A stretch of 64,000 bases of DNA, taken from Acetivibrio cellulolyticus CD2. Lineage in GTDB: Bacteria; Bacillota; Clostridia; Acetivibrionales; Acetivibrionaceae. The notes under the pieces are model-generated. The model had not been told where the DNA came from, did not search any database, and worked only from the letters and a program-made list of their open reading frames with translations. The DNA is taken from NCBI RefSeq assembly GCF_000179595.2, contig NZ_JH556657.1, forward strand, positions 816,017 to 880,016, read 5' to 3'. The translations under genes and the position numbers were made by a program. Of the stretch, positions 1 through 8,346 are shown piece after piece; position 1 is the first letter of the stretch, and the number at the start of each line of letters is the position of its first letter.

Positions 1-6
1 AGCATA

Positions 7-31
7 AAAGGGAGGATTAACCTCCCTTTTA
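7..31 (-). terminator. Rho-independent terminator of the 44-aa peptide gene
   Basis: A 9-bp perfect stem (AAAGGGAGG / CCTCCCTTT) with a TTAAT loop lies 18 bases beyond the stop codon of the minus-strand peptide gene at 49-183. The stem is followed by a short T run on that strand. Confidence 0.7.
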
Positions 32-48
32 TAGCCTTTAGTATGTAA

Positions 49-183
49 TTAGCATTTTGGTCCGCAACCGAATCCGCCTAAAAATCCTGGACAGCAGACA
101 CATAAAATTACAAGTATTATTATTATCCAGAATATCCAGTCGTTACCGAACCCAAATCCGCAACCGCCTCTTTCATCAGTCAT
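49..183 (-). CDS. Cys/Gly-rich small membrane peptide (44 aa)
   Basis: This 44-codon gene is preceded by a near-perfect ribosome binding site (GAAAGGAGAG, 6 bases before ATG) and followed by a terminator, so it is very likely real despite its size. The peptide has a short Gly/Cys N-terminus (about residues 1-14), one hydrophobic segment (about 16-34, Trp/Ile/Val/Cys rich) and a Gly/Cys tail ending CGPKC. The architecture resembles the tiny Gly-rich one-helix proteins common in spore formers (YjcZ/YtxC-like small sporulation peptides), but I cannot name the family. A role in the spore coat or membrane is inference. Seven cysteines in 44 residues is unusual and suggests metal binding or cross-linking. 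Confidence 0.7.
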   Translation of the reverse strand: MTDERGGCGFGFGNDWIFWIIIILVILCVCCPGFLGGFGCGPKC

Positions 184-450
184 ATTAAATCTCTCCTTTC
201 AACTAAATAAATATAAGCGCTGATTAAAACCTCAATAGCATATTATTCATTAACTAAACATTGTGTTACATTTTTTATTCAGACCTGGCAACTATATTTC
301 CCGTAAATATATTAACTACAAACTTATCTATAATGCTTTATTATGCTTATATGAACATACTACGATATTATTTTTGTTATTTCTATTATCTTACAACAAT
401 ATATATTCTATAATGTATTTGACCATTTTTTAAGGGAGGAATGTAAACAC
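184..450. other. Divergent intergenic region
   Basis: These 267 AT-rich bases separate the minus-strand peptide gene from the plus-strand hydrolase. They must carry both promoters. Several TATAAT-like boxes occur (for example around 410-416), but none has a well-spaced -35 box that I can defend. Confidence 0.4.
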
Positions 451-1281
451 ATGAAAAAAATCACTAAGCCACTTACCTTAGCAGCTCTTGTTTTCCTAGT
501 TTCTGTTAGTGTAATTTGCTTTTTTGCCCAATCTGTTTATTCCAAAAAATGCAATGACCATCAGAATTTCGAAGGCGAAGTATGCATAGGAGAATTTGGC
601 CTGCATGCCTGTATACTAGGGAAAGGTAAACCGTCAATAATATTTGAGTCCGGTCATAGCGATTCCCATGAGTCCTGGCAACTGATCCAACCTGAAATAT
701 CAAGTAATAATTCAACATTATCGTACGACCGGGCCGGAATAGGTCTAAGCGACAATAGCCCTGTCAAGAGGACATCCTCGAACAAGGCATATGAACTTCA
801 TAGGTTGCTGAATGAAGCTAAGGTTAAAGCCCCGTACATAATTGTAAGCCATTCCATGGGAAGCTGGGTGTCCCGAATGTTTGCCAAACAGTTTGGTAAT
901 GAGTTGGCAGGTTTGATTTTAGTAGATCCAACACATGAAGATACAAATGAATATACCATCAATTGTTTGCCACCGGAAATGCTGGATTTATATAAGAAAG
1001 AAATATGCAAAGAGGGCACCTATGAGGATCTGCTTGAAAGTATTGATCAGATAAAAGAAGCAAGATATGCTTTGAAGGATATTCCTCTTACTGTAATATC
1101 AGCAAACGACCACAAGATGGGGACCGACTTTGAGGAAAAATGGGGTTTGTGGCAGAAAGATATTGCCTCATTGTCTTTAATAAGCAATCACATAATTGTC
1201 AACAGTGGGCACAATATTCACCAGGAAAAACCCGAGGTTATAATAGAAGCCATTAACGACATGATAGAAAATAAGAAATAA
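451..1281 (+). CDS. Exported alpha/beta hydrolase
   Basis: A 276-aa alpha/beta-hydrolase fold protein, probably an esterase or lipase-like hydrolase outside the cytoplasmic membrane. Residues 1-31 form a signal peptide or N-terminal anchor (KK then a hydrophobic core). The nucleophile elbow is SHSMG with Ser135, an oxyanion region appears around FESGHS (66-70), the likely acid is Asp159 or Asp220, and the catalytic His is His254 (SGHNIH). The start is supported by AAGGGAGGA upstream of ATG. Length fits the family. It is transcribed alone and faces the DUF4474 gene across a shared terminator. The substrate cannot be predicted. Confidence 0.85.
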   Translation: MKKITKPLTLAALVFLVSVSVICFFAQSVYSKKCNDHQNFEGEVCIGEFGLHACILGKGKPSIIFESGHSDSHESWQLIQPEISSNNSTLSYDRAGIGLSDNSPVKRTSSNKAYELHRLLNEAKVKAPYIIVSHSMGSWVSRMFAKQFGNELAGLILVDPTHEDTNEYTINCLPPEMLDLYKKEICKEGTYEDLLESIDQIKEARYALKDIPLTVISANDHKMGTDFEEKWGLWQKDIASLSLISNHIIVNSGHNIHQEKPEVIIEAINDMIENKK

Positions 1282-1306
1282 ATACATTGTTCGAAAGAGG
1301 CGTAAT

Positions 1307-1340
1307 AAAAGTTTGATGGCTTAAGGTCATCAAACTTTTA
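1307..1340. terminator. Bidirectional terminator
   Basis: A 12-bp perfect inverted repeat (AAAAGTTTGATG / CATCAAACTTTT, 9-base loop) lies between two converging genes. The flanking A and T runs allow it to work on both strands. Confidence 0.75.
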
Positions 1341-1384
1341 CTATAAAGTTCACCATTTTATATTATAGATATACGCAGCATATC

Positions 1385-2422
1385 TTAGTTAATGTAGCTT
1401 GAAAGCTTATCATATGCCTTATATACCTCCTGGCTTTTTCCAACATTTATAGCCTTTTTAAAAATACCGGGCTTATACTTTTTAACTGTATCCAATTTTT
1501 CTTCGATATTGTCATATGATGCAGTAACCTCTCTATACTCCGCACATAACACTTCATTTTTCTTTTGAATAATCCAGTCCGTAATTCTTGTTCTTGTAGC
1601 TGGTTGTTCCATATGAGGTTTATCAAACGTAAAATATACCCTATTTCCAACCTTTGCTATTTCTCCATCCGGATAGCCTGCTTTAATTAAAGCATCAATA
1701 AAAGCATAACACATTTCTGTCTCATTAAAGACAATTCCAATATCCATAGTTAATTCTGATGGGTTTGAAAACTCGCCCAGTTTAAATCCGGTTAACCACC
1801 AATGCGTATCTTCTCTATTAAAAAGCTCTCTTCCATTCTTTTTTAAGGAAAACGCCATATACATCATATCTTCATTTTCAACACTTTTGTAAAAAGGCCC
1901 ATCAATGACACCAGGAATACCCAAATTAAATACCTCTTTATATATCCCTATTTCACAGCCGGTATTCAAAGCATATTGGCCTTTCCAGAACTCAATCATC
2001 CATTTTTCGCCGCCATATTCAAAGCAAATCGGTTCACAATCAATTATCATTCCAAGAGGTGCCAAAGATTCATCATACAGCCCGCAATATCCAAATTTCC
2101 TCTGCCATGGATCTAATGTTGAATAAAAAATATCCTGTTTTGGGTCATAGTCATATCCGGCAACTCCAAATGCATCGTCCAACTCTTCATTATTCTGAGC
2201 CACACTAATTCCAACACCTGCAGTACCTGCTGATATTTTTACAATTAAAACAAATAATATTTTCCCTAAAATAAAAACCAGAATAAGTGGGAGCAAAACA
2301 TAAAAAACTCCTGTCATAAACACAGCTTTTATATCCATGGAAAAGACATTAATAGTACTGACCCCAAGCAAACTAAATAATCCTGTAAAAAAAATTGTAA
2401 TTCCTTCTATAAAACTGAGCAT
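1385..2422 (-). CDS. DUF4474 domain membrane protein
   Basis: A 345-aa protein with two or three N-terminal hydrophobic segments (roughly residues 5-25 and 33-65), followed by a soluble domain. It carries the hallmarks I associate with DUF4474: a DIFYS..D.WQR..GY..LYD block near 95-120, ID.EPI.FEY.GEKWMIEFWKGQY near 125-155, and TG.EIGIY directly after. The function of the family is unknown; the domain is typically about 240 aa and occurs in clostridia. The C-terminal 50 residues are charged and helical. The start is backed by AGGAGTGAGGG before ATG. It appears monocistronic. Confidence 0.75.
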   Translation of the reverse strand: MLSFIEGITIFFTGLFSLLGVSTINVFSMDIKAVFMTGVFYVLLPLILVFILGKILFVLIVKISAGTAGVGISVAQNNEELDDAFGVAGYDYDPKQDIFYSTLDPWQRKFGYCGLYDESLAPLGMIIDCEPICFEYGGEKWMIEFWKGQYALNTGCEIGIYKEVFNLGIPGVIDGPFYKSVENEDMMYMAFSLKKNGRELFNREDTHWWLTGFKLGEFSNPSELTMDIGIVFNETEMCYAFIDALIKAGYPDGEIAKVGNRVYFTFDKPHMEQPATRTRITDWIIQKKNEVLCAEYREVTASYDNIEEKLDTVKKYKPGIFKKAINVGKSQEVYKAYDKLSSYIN

Positions 2423-2504
2423 AAACCCTCACTCCTAATAAATCTCCCTATTATAATAATATTCTCCCATCAGCAATTATGTTAACGTATATTGCCAAAA
2501 AGGC

Positions 2505-2542
2505 AAAAAAAACTTCAGGTAGTTATAAAAACCTACCTGAAG
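2505..2542 (-). terminator. Strong rho-independent terminator
   Basis: A 10-bp perfect stem (CTTCAGGTAG / CTACCTGAAG) is followed on the minus strand by eight consecutive T residues, 18 bases past the stop codon of the beta-lactamase-fold gene. Confidence 0.85.
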
Positions 2543-2559
2543 CCTTAAAATTTAAAATT

Positions 2560-4629
2560 CTATTTGATCTTGTTTAAATTTAAATTCTGTCCTCCCTGCT
2601 TTAAGAGAAGCCCAGTTACTTTGCCTTCATCATTTTTAACAAAGCTTAGCTCTGCATCAACTACCTTGTAGAAAAACTCAGTTTCAGATTGTGCAAATAT
2701 CTCATACTGTTCCTGTCCAGTAGCTTGAGCGTATAAGTGCTCACCATCAGTTGAAACAGTAATTGCAAATCCCTTCATCAACTCATATTCCCCAACATAG
2801 CTTTCATATATTTTCGCATCCAACTGAATTTCCTTCTTTTCTTCCGGTGCAGAACCTATTCTTTTTGCCTCAATATCAGCATTTCCCTGTTTTAACACTA
2901 ATCCTGTCACTTCACTATTTTCATTCTTCTTAAAACTAATTCGAGCGTCAACTGATCTGTAGAAAAACTCATCTTCCGCCTCAGGGTATATCTCTGCCTT
3001 AGCCTGACCTGTGACCTGTGCAAATAGTTGGTCTCCGCTTTTAGTAATAATTATATTATACCCCTTCACATACTCGTATGTGCCCACGTACTTGTCAGTT
3101 ATTCCGGATTCGAGCTCTATAGCCTTTGGTTCACTAGGCAGCTCATATTTCTTTCCTTGAACTATACCTGCAAGAATACCTGTAAGTGTATCCACATCAT
3201 AGTAACCATTGTTTATAGTCATAATTATAGCTATATCCTTATCCACATACCTTGAAATATCGGCTGTAAAACTCAATGTATTACCACCATGGAATACTAC
3301 TTTACCAAGGCTTTCGTCATCACGGACAAACCACCCTAATCCATATTTTCCCATAGTTTGAGTATCTTCATAACCTGTAAAAATCATATTCATAGTCTCT
3401 TTTTTAACTAGTTTTTCTGTATATAGGGCCCTATCCCACCTATACAAGTCTTCAACTGTTGAACATAAAAAGCCTGCTCCATAAGCACCTCTTAGGAGGA
3501 ATTCATCATCTGTTGCAGTCAAATCCAAATATCCTAAATACCCCGTAGCGTTGTACATTTTTTCTTCACCTTTATAACATATACCTGTATTCTTCATATC
3601 CAGAGGTTTAAAAATATTTTTATCCAAATATTCATTAAGGCTTAATCCGCTTACTTTTTCAACAATATATCCAAGCAGAACATATCCTGAATTGCTATAT
3701 TTCCACTTGGTTCCAGGTGCAAATTCAAGTGTTTTTCCCTTAAGAGTATTTATAATGTACTCTTCAGACAAGTCTTCAGTTTTGGTCGAAAAAAACTCTG
3801 GTATTTCTGTGCAGTTCACTATTCCCGAAGAGTGAGTCAGGAGTTGCTTGATGGTTATGGTTTCAGCATCAGGCCAACCAGATATGTATTTTGAAAGTTT
3901 ATCATCTAGTGTTAAAAGTCCCTTTTCATAGAGCTGCATTATTGCCATAGCAGTAAATTGTTTTGTAACAGAGCCAATTGGGAATCGGGTTTGTGGTGTA
4001 TTTTTGATTTCCTGTTCATAATTTGCATTTCCATATCCCTTATCCAGTAATACTTTTCCTTCTTTGGCCACCAGGATAGAACCATGAAATTTCTTGTTCT
4101 TTTCTATAGATCCGAGGTATTGGTCAAGATTTTCTGCTATCTTCTTTTCCTCATCACTTAAAGCAGCCTGATCCTTCAATAAATCACTTACATCAGGTCT
4201 TGAAATTGAAACAGTCTTTGTCTTATTGTCCCAACCTACTGTCATATCAAAGGTTTCACTGATAAATCTCAGCGGCACATAAGTTCTACCTTGGAATATC
4301 TGAGCCTTGGTATCAAAGGTTTTAACTACACCATTTACCTCAGCTGTACTCTCTCCAACAGTCAATTTTATAACAGCTGATCCATTAGTTATCACTACAA
4401 CTTTGGTATCACCATTCCATTCAACTCCTGCGCCCAGGTTTTCTGCAATAAAACGGATAGGGCAAAGAGTCCTGGAATCAGCGTTTATAAAAGGTTTTGC
4501 ATCTGGGAAGCTAATCTGTTTACCATCAATACAAACTGCGATGTCTTCACTTTCAGCATTAACCCCAATTGCTGCAAAAGACATGAGGATAAGTATTGTG
4601 GTTAGTACTGCAATAATTTTTTTAATCAT
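2560..4629 (-). CDS. Secreted beta-lactamase-family serine hydrolase with stalk domain
   Basis: A 689-aa exported protein. In order it has a signal peptide (1-25), a copper amine oxidase-like N-terminal domain (about 28-145, with paired ITNGSAVIKL and YVPLRFISE elements), a class C beta-lactamase/D-aminopeptidase-fold domain (about 165-500), and two C-terminal repeats of about 80 aa (about 505-595 and 600-689), each of the pattern Y.G.YE..KG ... LYAQ.TGQ, resembling DUF3471. Catalytic motifs are visible: SVTK (Ser220, Lys223), YSN (Tyr311) and HGG (447-449). The family includes penicillin-binding-like peptidases and esterases, so a cell-wall or esterase role is inference. GAGGTG before ATG supports the start. 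Confidence 0.88.
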   Translation of the reverse strand: MIKKIIAVLTTILILMSFAAIGVNAESEDIAVCIDGKQISFPDAKPFINADSRTLCPIRFIAENLGAGVEWNGDTKVVVITNGSAVIKLTVGESTAEVNGVVKTFDTKAQIFQGRTYVPLRFISETFDMTVGWDNKTKTVSISRPDVSDLLKDQAALSDEEKKIAENLDQYLGSIEKNKKFHGSILVAKEGKVLLDKGYGNANYEQEIKNTPQTRFPIGSVTKQFTAMAIMQLYEKGLLTLDDKLSKYISGWPDAETITIKQLLTHSSGIVNCTEIPEFFSTKTEDLSEEYIINTLKGKTLEFAPGTKWKYSNSGYVLLGYIVEKVSGLSLNEYLDKNIFKPLDMKNTGICYKGEEKMYNATGYLGYLDLTATDDEFLLRGAYGAGFLCSTVEDLYRWDRALYTEKLVKKETMNMIFTGYEDTQTMGKYGLGWFVRDDESLGKVVFHGGNTLSFTADISRYVDKDIAIIMTINNGYYDVDTLTGILAGIVQGKKYELPSEPKAIELESGITDKYVGTYEYVKGYNIIITKSGDQLFAQVTGQAKAEIYPEAEDEFFYRSVDARISFKKNENSEVTGLVLKQGNADIEAKRIGSAPEEKKEIQLDAKIYESYVGEYELMKGFAITVSTDGEHLYAQATGQEQYEIFAQSETEFFYKVVDAELSFVKNDEGKVTGLLLKQGGQNLNLNKIK

Positions 4630-4827
4630 AGGTTTCGCACCTCATCCTTAATTATTTTATACAATTCTATTCTCTGGAAATCACTTATACAAATCCTTTT
4701 TTTACCCATATTGAATCAAATTTACCGTATTCTATTGATTTTCATTGAATATATACCTCTTTTAATAAAAATTATTACCTTATAATTAATTATCGGGATT
4801 TTGTTTTGAAAGATTATAAGAATACTC

Positions 4828-4856
4828 TTGCATTATAATGCATAATATAATACAAT
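4828..4856 (+). promoter_or_regulatory. Candidate promoter for the serC leader
   Basis: TTGCAT at 4828-4833 and TACAAT at 4851-4856 are separated by exactly 17 bases. The implied transcription start lies just upstream of the T-box leader. Confidence 0.55.
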
Positions 4857-4889
4857 ATATAAAAATATTGGACTTTTCAAAAAAACATT

Positions 4890-5115
4890 GTAAGTTGATG
4901 ACGGGGAAATTGGTGAACACTCTGTATAAGAGAGTTGATGGACGGTGCAAATCAACCGGAGTACACTTTAGATTCCGCCCCTGAGATGTTGGTGATGAGC
5001 CAAACCGCTGCAACGGTTATTGCGATAAAGTGAGTTAGAATAATTCTAACTAATTTGGGTGGCACCACGGGTATTAACTCTCGTCCTTAATGATTAAGGA
5101 ATGAGGGTTTTTTTA
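4890..5115 (+). ncRNA. T-box leader (probable serine, UCC specifier)
   Basis: A T-box riboswitch that senses uncharged tRNA and controls serC by transcription antitermination. The diagnostic antiterminator sequence (TGGGTGGCACCACGGG) lies at about 5055-5070. It is followed by a terminator helix at 5076-5110 with a long T run. Stem I spans about 4895-5030, with an AGAGAG element near 4930. The likely specifier codon is UCC at 4974-4976, followed by a purine as is usual. Aligning it with the second T-box in this window (AUG specifier at 20576-20578) gives the same spacing to the downstream GAG element. UCC is a serine codon, matching the downstream gene. Confidence 0.88.
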
Positions 5116-5164
5116 TTTATAAATAATTTAATAATCTTAAAATATAAAATGAGGAGTGAATAAA

Positions 5165-6280
5165 ATGAAACCAGCAAACAAACCAGTAAGTCCATGTTTC
5201 TCCTCCGGTCCATGTGCAAAACATCCCGGATATTCTCTTGATGAACTAAAAGGTGCACCTCTTGGAAGGTCACACAGAAGCAGTCTCGGGAAGGATAAGT
5301 TATCCCAGGCTATTACAAGAACAAAACAAATACTCAATATTCCCGAAGATTACAGGGTTGGTATAGTACCAGCTTCTGATACAGGTGCATTTGAAATGCT
5401 CATGTGGAGCGTTTTAGGTCCAAGAGCTGTTGATGTTATAGCTTTTGAATCCTTTGGAAAAGGCTGGGCTAATGACATCCAGAAAGAACTTAAGCTCGAG
5501 CAGGTTCGTGTATTATCTGCTGATTACGGTAGCTTGCCTGACCTTAGTCAGGTTAACTTTGATAATGATGTAGTATTTACCTGGAACGGTACTACAAGCG
5601 GTGTCAAAGTCCCTAACGGTGATTGGATTCCTAATGACAGAAAAGGATTAACACTTTGTGATGCTACCTCAGCTGTATTCGCTATGGATATTCCATGGGA
5701 AAAAGTTGATGCAGTTACATTCTCATGGCAAAAAGTACTTGGCGGTGAAGCTGCTCATGGTATGCTCATAATATCACCTAGAGTAGTAGAAAGAATAGAA
5801 TCCTATGATCCAGCATGGCCAATGCCTAAAATATTCAGGTTAAAGAAAAAAGGAAAGTTTGACGAATCAGTATTCCAGGGTTCTACTATCAATACTCCAT
5901 CCATGCTTTGCAATGAGGATTATTTACAGGCTTTAAATTGGGCAGAATCCATAGGCGGTCTGAAAAGTTTAATTGCTAAAAGTGAAGAAAACCTTAGCGT
6001 ATTTGAAGATTTCGTTGCTAAACACAATTGGATACATTTCCTTGCCAAAGAGAAACAATTCCGTTCCAATACCAGTGTATGCTTCACTGTTGACTTGCCT
6101 GAAGACAAATTGAAGAGTATGATTAAATTACTTGCTGAAGAAAAAGTTGCTTATGACATTGGAGCTTACAGCGAAGCACCTGCCGGTTTGAGAGTGTGGT
6201 GTGGAGCAACAGCAGAAAAGTCTGACCTCCAAATACTATGCCAGTGGTTGGAATGGGCATATGAGAGCGTTCTTGGTTAA
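5165..6280 (+). CDS. serC: Phosphoserine aminotransferase (serC, Methanosarcina-type)
   Basis: A 371-aa PLP enzyme converting 3-phosphohydroxypyruvate and glutamate to phosphoserine and 2-oxoglutarate in serine biosynthesis. The protein matches the SerC subgroup found in Methanosarcina, alphaproteobacteria and some clostridia (FSSGPC near the N-terminus, [31 protein letters not shown]). The PLP Schiff-base lysine is Lys190 and Asp166 would contact the pyridine nitrogen. The start at 5165 is preferred over an in-frame GTG at 5156, because GAGGAG sits 8 bases before this ATG and overlaps the GTG. Expression is governed by the serine T-box directly upstream. It is monocistronic. Confidence 0.93.
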   Translation: MKPANKPVSPCFSSGPCAKHPGYSLDELKGAPLGRSHRSSLGKDKLSQAITRTKQILNIPEDYRVGIVPASDTGAFEMLMWSVLGPRAVDVIAFESFGKGWANDIQKELKLEQVRVLSADYGSLPDLSQVNFDNDVVFTWNGTTSGVKVPNGDWIPNDRKGLTLCDATSAVFAMDIPWEKVDAVTFSWQKVLGGEAAHGMLIISPRVVERIESYDPAWPMPKIFRLKKKGKFDESVFQGSTINTPSMLCNEDYLQALNWAESIGGLKSLIAKSEENLSVFEDFVAKHNWIHFLAKEKQFRSNTSVCFTVDLPEDKLKSMIKLLAEEKVAYDIGAYSEAPAGLRVWCGATAEKSDLQILCQWLEWAYESVLG

Positions 6281-6304
6281 TTAATTTTAATATACTTGCT
6301 TTTG

Positions 6305-6340
6305 AGACTTCATCGGCGATAAAACCGATGGAGTCTTTTA
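6305..6340 (+). terminator. serC terminator
   Basis: A 12-bp stem with one wobble (AGACTTCATCGG / CCGATGGAGTCT) is followed by TTTTA, 25 bases after the serC stop. A second small hairpin (GGGAC/GTCCC at about 6388-6402) followed by seven T residues lies further downstream. Confidence 0.75.
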
Positions 6341-6428
6341 TTTAGCCTCTTGGAGTGAAATGAAAGAGGCAAAAACAAAGGGACTCGATGTCCCGAAGTT
6401 TTTTTCGAATCAAATTTTCAGAAGCTTT

Positions 6429-6565
6429 TTAGTGTTGTTCCCCAGTATTCCGTCTTTTTCTTCATCCTTCAAATTCAATGACCTGATAAGAGATGGAGGA
6501 AATAATATATCTATTAGAATATCTTGAAAAGCAATCCACCAAGTTGCTTTAATTAATTCTTTTTG
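6429..6565 (-). pseudogene. C-terminal remnant of an amidohydrolase-like protein
   Basis: On the minus strand, just beyond and out of frame with the phnO stop, an open stretch of about 38-45 codons without a start reads like the C-terminus of a PF04909-type amidohydrolase. It ends LKDEEKDGILGNNTKKLLKI, and a DEE(R/K)..IL..N..(K/R)LL ending is typical of that family. No catalytic part remains. It is probably a leftover of a deleted gene at the downstream end of the phn operon. Confidence 0.4.
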
Positions 6566-6968
6566 TAAATTTGAAATGGCTTACCAAAAAGCCTTCTCGT
6601 TTGTAAAATCTATGTGCATCCACTCTTTTTCTGTTGGATGCAACCTCTATACTAACGCATTTATTTTGTATAGCAATTATCGTCATTTCATCAAGTAACT
6701 TCTTACCAATTCCTTTACCCCGAACATCGCCTGCTATGACAAGTTCCATAATCTCAGCTATCTTTCTGGAATGATGAAGGGGATAAAATATATGGAGTAC
6801 ACCAAGCCCTAGTACAGATCTATTTTCTTCATATAGTAGAATGTGATTGTTAAATAAGTTATGAATAAAGCATTTTTCAAATTCCTCAAAGGTAAATGTA
6901 TCACTTCCAAGTAGTTTCGTAAGCTCAAATGCAATTTTCATATCGTCTATGGTTGCATATCGAATCAT
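6549..6968 (-). CDS. phnO: PhnO-like aminoalkylphosphonate N-acetyltransferase
   Basis: A 139-aa GNAT acetyltransferase, the last gene of the phosphonate operon. It carries the acetyl-CoA loop RGKGIGKKLL (about residues 82-91). It also has features of E. coli PhnO that I recognise: PLHH.....EIMELV in the middle and KR.DAHRFY.REGF..SHF.FTK at the C-terminus. PhnO acetylates aminoalkylphosphonates and prevents toxicity of intermediates such as aminomethylphosphonate during C-P lyase turnover. Its ATG overlaps the stop of the upstream acyltransferase (ATGA), so the two are translationally coupled. A general GNAT is the alternative, but context and motif agree on PhnO. Confidence 0.85.
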   Translation of the reverse strand: MIRYATIDDMKIAFELTKLLGSDTFTFEEFEKCFIHNLFNNHILLYEENRSVLGLGVLHIFYPLHHSRKIAEIMELVIAGDVRGKGIGKKLLDEMTIIAIQNKCVSIEVASNRKRVDAHRFYKREGFLVSHFKFTKRIN

Positions 6969-7564
6969 AAATATTTCCTCACAAATTCATCAATATTTCT
7001 AAACTCATCAAGTCGTTCTTTGATGGTTTCATAATCCCAATTCCACCATTGGGATTTTTCTATTCGTTCTATTAAATTATCTGAAAAACGCATTTTTATC
7101 TTTTTAGAAGGTATTCCGACCACAATTGAATAAGGTTCGATATTCTTAGTAACTACCGCACCTGCACCTATAACAGCACCGTTTCCAATGGTTACTCCCG
7201 GCATAATACACGAATTATGCCCAATCCAAACATCGTGTCCAATAATTACTAAATCGTCCTTACGCCAGTCAAAAAATGCTTTGTCATCCTCACTAAAACC
7301 AAACATTTTGCTTCGATATGTAAAATGATGCTGTGCTATTCGCGTATAAGTAGGGTGGTTGCCCGGATTAATACGGACAAAACTTGCAATAGAACAAAAC
7401 TTCCCGATTTTTGCGTAGTAAATTTGATTGTAGCCAGCACAATACGAAAAGTCATCAATTTGGACATCATTTAAAACACTGTGTGCTTTTACTTGAGTAT
7501 AATTGCCGAGCTTTGTTTTGACTAATTCTACATTTTGTTCAACATTAGGTTCTTTATTTAACAT
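6965..7564 (-). CDS. Phn-operon hexapeptide-repeat acyltransferase
   Basis: A 199-aa left-handed beta-helix acyltransferase of the CAT/NodL-like type (DapH/LacA fold). Hexapeptide repeats run from about residue 50 to 170, with VWIGHNSCIMPGVTIGNGAV as the clearest block; the catalytic His is likely in YTRIAQHHFTYRS. C-P lyase operons often carry this protein, known as the phosphonate metabolism transferase hexapeptide repeat family, but its substrate has not been established to my knowledge. The start codon lies within the last codons of the PHP gene (7-base overlap). It could acylate a phosphonate or a sugar intermediate; that is inference. Confidence 0.82.
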   Translation of the reverse strand: MLNKEPNVEQNVELVKTKLGNYTQVKAHSVLNDVQIDDFSYCAGYNQIYYAKIGKFCSIASFVRINPGNHPTYTRIAQHHFTYRSKMFGFSEDDKAFFDWRKDDLVIIGHDVWIGHNSCIMPGVTIGNGAVIGAGAVVTKNIEPYSIVVGIPSKKIKMRFSDNLIERIEKSQWWNWDYETIKERLDEFRNIDEFVRKYL

Positions 7565-8346
7565 AATGCATTTACACCGCTTTCTTCTGATATGAAATCG
7601 CCAATATCTACAGGTACAGCCTCATATTTACCGTGGTAATCACTGCCGCCTGTTAAAAACAAATTATATTTTGAAGCATACTCCCTTATTATTTTTTTAT
7701 CACCTTCGCTGTTGGCAAGATGATTGAATTCAATGCCATCAAAGGGAATTTTATCAATCAAATAAAAGTTTTTCTGCTGTCCAGGATGGGCAAGAACGGC
7801 AAGACCTCCTGCACTTTTTATCACATTCACCGCATCGTAAACATCAATATATTCAATATCAAAATCGCAAATGCCACCACTTTTGAAAACGGTTTTATAG
7901 AAACTGCCAAACATTTCTATAACTTGTTTTGTTTCTACTAAATATTCCATAATGTGTTGTTTATAAATGTACTTGCCATCTTCTTTGTTAAGCTTATTTA
8001 TATCAATTTCAATACCGTCTTTTTGCAATATTTCAATTTGCCTAAGTGAGTTTTCGTGTCTTTTTTTAAGAAGAGGCAAGGTTAAATTTTCTACATAATC
8101 GGCATTATTTATTTTGTATCCCAAAACGTGGGCTTTTGTTCCTGTTTTTTTATCTATTGCAGATATTTCAATGCCTGCTATAACCTTTATTGCAGGACTT
8201 TTAGGCAATAGCTTGGCGTGAGCCATCGTGTCGTGGTCTGTGATGGCTATAAAATCAAGTCCATTGTTTGTTGCCATATCTATAATTTCATGTATTGTTT
8301 TGCTTCCGTCTGATACAGTGGAATGAATATGTAAATCTGCCCTCAT
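7558..8346 (-). CDS. PHP-domain phosphoesterase of the C-P lyase pathway
   Basis: A 262-aa PHP (polymerase and histidinol phosphatase) family metal-dependent phosphoesterase. Motifs visible are DLHIHSTVSDG (residues 4-14), ITDHDT (35-40), GIEIS, LAHPGQ near 187 and GGSDYHG near 235, the standard metal ligands. In C-P lyase operons, PHP enzymes of this kind have been shown in at least one actinobacterium to hydrolyse the cyclic phosphate left by PhnJ, replacing PhnP. No phnP or phnN is visible in this operon, which supports that role here. The ATG overlaps the phnL stop as ATGA. Confidence 0.85.
   Translation of the reverse strand: MRADLHIHSTVSDGSKTIHEIIDMATNNGLDFIAITDHDTMAHAKLLPKSPAIKVIAGIEISAIDKKTGTKAHVLGYKINNADYVENLTLPLLKKRHENSLRQIEILQKDGIEIDINKLNKEDGKYIYKQHIMEYLVETKQVIEMFGSFYKTVFKSGGICDFDIEYIDVYDAVNVIKSAGGLAVLAHPGQQKNFYLIDKIPFDGIEFNHLANSEGDKKIIREYASKYNLFLTGGSDYHGKYEAVPVDIGDFISEESGVNALC

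Noticed and set aside
4786-5013. Minus-strand 75-aa ORF over the serC leader
   Set aside because: It lies within the T-box RNA and has no coding features.
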